This document shows, piece after piece, positions 5,334-6,661 of a stretch of DNA of 6,661 nt. The notes beneath the pieces were generated by a model. It saw only the letters and a list, made by a program, of their open reading frames with translations. It was not told the origin of the DNA and did no database searches. Both the position numbers and the translations under genes were made by a program. Position 1 is the first letter of the stretch. Each line of letters starts with the position of its first letter. This stretch comes from Lonsdalea quercina subsp. quercina (lineage in GTDB: Bacteria; Pseudomonadota; Gammaproteobacteria; Enterobacterales; Enterobacteriaceae). The stretch spans positions 83,383 through 90,043 of the forward strand of contig NZ_JIBO01000006.1 in NCBI RefSeq assembly GCF_000688655.1. Reading direction: 5' to 3'.

Positions 5334-6356
5334 TTACAGCGACAGATCGACGACGATACGGCCTTCAATCTTACCGGCATGCATGCGAGCGAAAATGTCG
5401 TTGATATTTTCCAGCGGTTCAACGGCGATATTCGCTTTCACTTTGCCTTTGCTGGCGAAGTCTAGTGACTCTTGCAGGTCTTTACGCGTCCCAACGATGG
5501 AACCGCGAACGGTAATGCCGTCCAGCACCATGTCGAAGATCGACAGGTCGAATTTACCCGGCGGTAGGCCGTTCAGAGCGATGGTACCGCCGCGGCGGGC
5601 CATGCCGATGGCCTGCTCGAATGCTTTCGGAGAAACTGCGGTGACCAGAACGCCGTGCGCGCCGCCGATTTCTTTTTTCAGATAGGCCACCGGATCGGTG
5701 TTTTTCGCGTTGACGGTGACGGTCGCGCCCAGACGTTTGGCGAACTCCAGCTTGCTATCGTCGATATCGACGGCTGCGACGTTTAGGCCCATCGCCTTCG
5801 CGTACTGAACAGCCAGATGACCCAGACCGCCGATACCGGAGATAACGACCCAGTCGCCCGGTTTTGTGTCGGTCATTTTAAGACCTTTATAAACGGTTAC
5901 GCCTGCGCATAGGATCGGGGCGATTTCATTAAACTCGACGTCGTCCGGCAGGATACCGACATAGTTGGCATCGGCGAGGCAGTATTCTGCGAAGCTTCCG
6001 TTGACGGAGTATCCGGAGTTCTGCTGTTTTTCACACAGCGTTTCCCAACCGTCCAAACAGTAGTCACAGTGTCCACAGGCGGAATACAGCCAGGGAACGC
6101 CCACGCGATCGCCTTCTTTCAGGTGAGTGACGCCCGCGCCGACTTTCACCACGTGTCCCACACCTTCGTGGCCCGGAATAAATGGCGGATTGGGTTTGAC
6201 CGGCCAGTCACCTTCTACGGCGTGGAGATCGGTGTGGCATACGCCGGTGGCGGCAATTTTAACCAATATCTGACCTGGACCCACTTCCGGTACCGGCACC
6301 TGCTCGATAACCAGAGGCTGTCCGAAGGCTTTTGCAACTGCTGCTTTCATCATCAT
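5334..6356 (-). CDS. adhP: Zinc-dependent, NAD-linked alcohol dehydrogenase (AdhP type)
   Basis: The 340-residue product is a cytoplasmic medium-chain dehydrogenase that interconverts primary alcohols such as ethanol with aldehydes. The N-terminal GroES-like half carries catalytic zinc ligands C40 (GVCHTDLH), H63/E64 (GHEGVG, 62-67) and C150 (ILCAGVT), and the structural zinc set C94, C97, C100 and C108. The Rossmann half has GIGGLG at 174-179 and an acidic D197 at the end of the second strand (VDIDD), which points to NAD rather than NADP. The family name fits, but from memory the sequence looks closer to Pseudomonas-type AdhA/AdhP (GDWPVKP, GWETLC, VPWLY stretches) than to E. coli AdhP. Three ATGs in a row begin the gene. 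GGAG (6368-6365) is 8 bases from the first (6356), so I start there; the other two would remove one or two residues. An upstream ATG at 6404 has no ribosome site. It is closed by its own hairpin and so is likely monocistronic. Confidence 0.93.
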   Translation of the reverse strand: MMMKAAVAKAFGQPLVIEQVPVPEVGPGQILVKIAATGVCHTDLHAVEGDWPVKPNPPFIPGHEGVGHVVKVGAGVTHLKEGDRVGVPWLYSACGHCDYCLDGWETLCEKQQNSGYSVNGSFAEYCLADANYVGILPDDVEFNEIAPILCAGVTVYKGLKMTDTKPGDWVVISGIGGLGHLAVQYAKAMGLNVAAVDIDDSKLEFAKRLGATVTVNAKNTDPVAYLKKEIGGAHGVLVTAVSPKAFEQAIGMARRGGTIALNGLPPGKFDLSIFDMVLDGITVRGSIVGTRKDLQESLDFASKGKVKANIAVEPLENINDIFARMHAGKIEGRIVVDLSL

Positions 6357-6364
6357 GAAACCAT

Positions 6365-6368
6365 CTCC
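6365..6368 (-). promoter_or_regulatory. Ribosome binding site that decides the adhP start
   Basis: GGAG on the - strand lies 8, 11 and 14 bases before the three tandem ATG codons at 6356, 6353 and 6350. The spacing favours the first. The alternative in-frame ATG at 6404 has no purine-rich site before it. Confidence 0.65.
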
Positions 6369-6399
6369 GTTGTATTGGTGATATATCGATAGTAAGCGT

Positions 6400-6427
6400 A
6401 GCATATCGGCGGGATAAAAAATGTGAA
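6400..6427 (-). promoter_or_regulatory. Candidate adhP promoter
   Basis: On the - strand TTCACA (6427-6422, five of six matches to the -35 consensus) lies 16 bases from TATGCT (6405-6400, four of six). The predicted leader is about 37 bases, carrying the GGAG site. The 24-bp dyad at 6450-6473 would then lie roughly 57 to 80 bases upstream of the transcription start, a common place for an activator. Confidence 0.4.
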
Positions 6428-6449
6428 AAGAGAAGCAAATTCGTTCTCA

Positions 6450-6473
6450 TTAACAGTTTGATATACTTGTTAA
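6450..6473. repeat. Dyad TTAACA-N12-TGTTAA upstream of adhP, possible operator
   Basis: Two perfect six-base inverted arms, TTAACA (6450-6455) and TGTTAA (6468-6473), are separated by 12 A/T-rich bases. The total length and position upstream of the candidate adhP promoter suit a dimeric regulator, but the arms are short and the DNA is A/T-rich, so chance is possible. I do not recognise the regulator. Confidence 0.3.
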
Positions 6474-6497
6474 AATCTTTTTTGACGATGCGGATGA

Positions 6498-6529
6498 CAT
6501 CCCTATTTTCTGTAAGGAAAACAGGGATG
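6498..6529. repeat. Strong imperfect hairpin in the gap between the right-edge gene and adhP
   Basis: The arms CATCCCT (6498-6504) and AGGGATG (6523-6529) continue, after one A/C mismatch, into TTTTC (6506-6510) and GAAAA (6517-6521), with a six-base loop. That is twelve paired bases out of thirteen. Neither strand has a T-run right after the hairpin, so it is not a standard intrinsic terminator. It lies about 60 bases beyond the stop codon of the right-edge gene and could protect that mRNA's 3' end, or take part in rho-dependent ending. Confidence 0.5.
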
Positions 6530-6591
6530 GGAAGGATAAAGAGGAACAGGATTGACGGGTGCTTCGGGTTGACGGAGCACCGCAGAGTTGT

Positions 6592-6660
6592 TCAGTAAAT
6601 GTGGGCCGCGGTGAGCTCTTGCAGCGACGCCAGTTTAACGTCAGCTAATGCCCAACGCGG
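6592..6660 (-). CDS. C-terminal end of an unidentified protein (start outside window)
   Basis: On the - strand one frame stays open from the window edge for 22 codons and ends with TGA at 6594-6592. The peptide is PRWALADVKLASLQELTAAH followed by IY. The other two - strand frames stop within seven codons of the edge. The composition (leucine- and alanine-rich, helical looking, third positions rich in G and C) is that of a normal coding end, so a real gene probably enters from the right, but 22 residues are too few to name it. It reads toward adhP, with about 235 bases between them holding the hairpin and dyad. An accidental open frame cannot be excluded. Confidence 0.5.
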   Translation of the reverse strand, partial: PRWALADVKLASLQELTAAHIY

Positions 6661-6661
6661 G

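Noticed and set aside
6357..6404. Upstream ATG at 6404 adding 16 residues to AdhP
   Set aside because: It has no purine-rich ribosome site, the extra residues ([11 protein letters not shown]...) do not resemble the family's N-terminus, and the codon lies in the -10 of the promoter candidate.
6488..6598. 36-codon + strand frame starting ATG-CGG-ATG
   Set aside because: There is no Shine-Dalgarno sequence (the bases before it are TTTTTTGACG), it runs through the hairpin and repeats, and the product is unlike any family I know.
1..6661. CRISPR array, phage defence island, insertion sequence, tRNA or riboswitch
   Set aside because: I saw no regularly spaced repeats, transposase, integrase, cloverleaf or known aptamer pattern. 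Apart from the short right-edge fragment, every gene is assignable to a known family.

Overview
The window looks like ordinary chromosome from a gamma-proteobacterium of the order Enterobacterales. I suggest a plant-associated or environmental member such as Pectobacteriaceae, but this rests on protein resemblance recalled from memory, not on a search. The pheT-ihfA end, the nadE/osmE divergent pair and the tcyP and ydjM proteins closely match their E. coli counterparts. The gene order is mosaic compared with E. coli K-12: ihfA is followed by a convergent YgbA-like gene rather than btuC, and an alcohol dehydrogenase sits upstream of ydjM.

Layout. From 1 to 994 on the + strand are the last 230 codons of pheT (phenylalanyl-tRNA synthetase beta chain) and the complete ihfA, closed by a strong hairpin terminator at about 1013-1040. 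Facing it on the - strand is a small cysteine-rich YgbA-type gene (1024-1428), whose last codons and stop lie inside that terminator. Next, also on the - strand, is nadE (1574-2398) with its own terminator at 1501-1528. Diverging from nadE is the + strand lipoprotein gene osmE (2620-2949), with a clear promoter candidate. A bidirectional terminator (2967-2995) separates osmE from convergent tcyP (3021-4412, - strand, cystine symporter). Upstream of tcyP, on the same strand, are ydjM (4527-5129, inner-membrane protein behind a LexA box) and adhP (5334-6356, zinc alcohol dehydrogenase with its own terminator at 5304-5324). The right edge holds the C-terminal 22 codons of an unidentified - strand gene (6592-6660).

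The genes do not form one pathway. They are housekeeping and stress units: translation and nucleoid architecture (pheT-ihfA), NAD synthesis (nadE), envelope or osmotic stress (osmE), cystine uptake (tcyP), SOS response (ydjM), nitrosative stress by family association (YgbA-like) and alcohol/aldehyde redox metabolism (adhP). Nearly every unit has its own recognisable promoter or terminator.

No stretch longer than 300 bases lacks a gene. The longest gap, 6357-6591, holds a promoter candidate for adhP, a 24-bp dyad and a conspicuous hairpin whose role is not explained. I see no mobile element, CRISPR array, tRNA or rRNA, and no convincing undescribed multi-gene system. The points worth following are small: a terminator that overlaps a coding end, a YgbA-like protein that appears to lack a CxxC pair, a LexA box interlocked with a second palindrome, and the unexplained structure between adhP and the right-edge gene.
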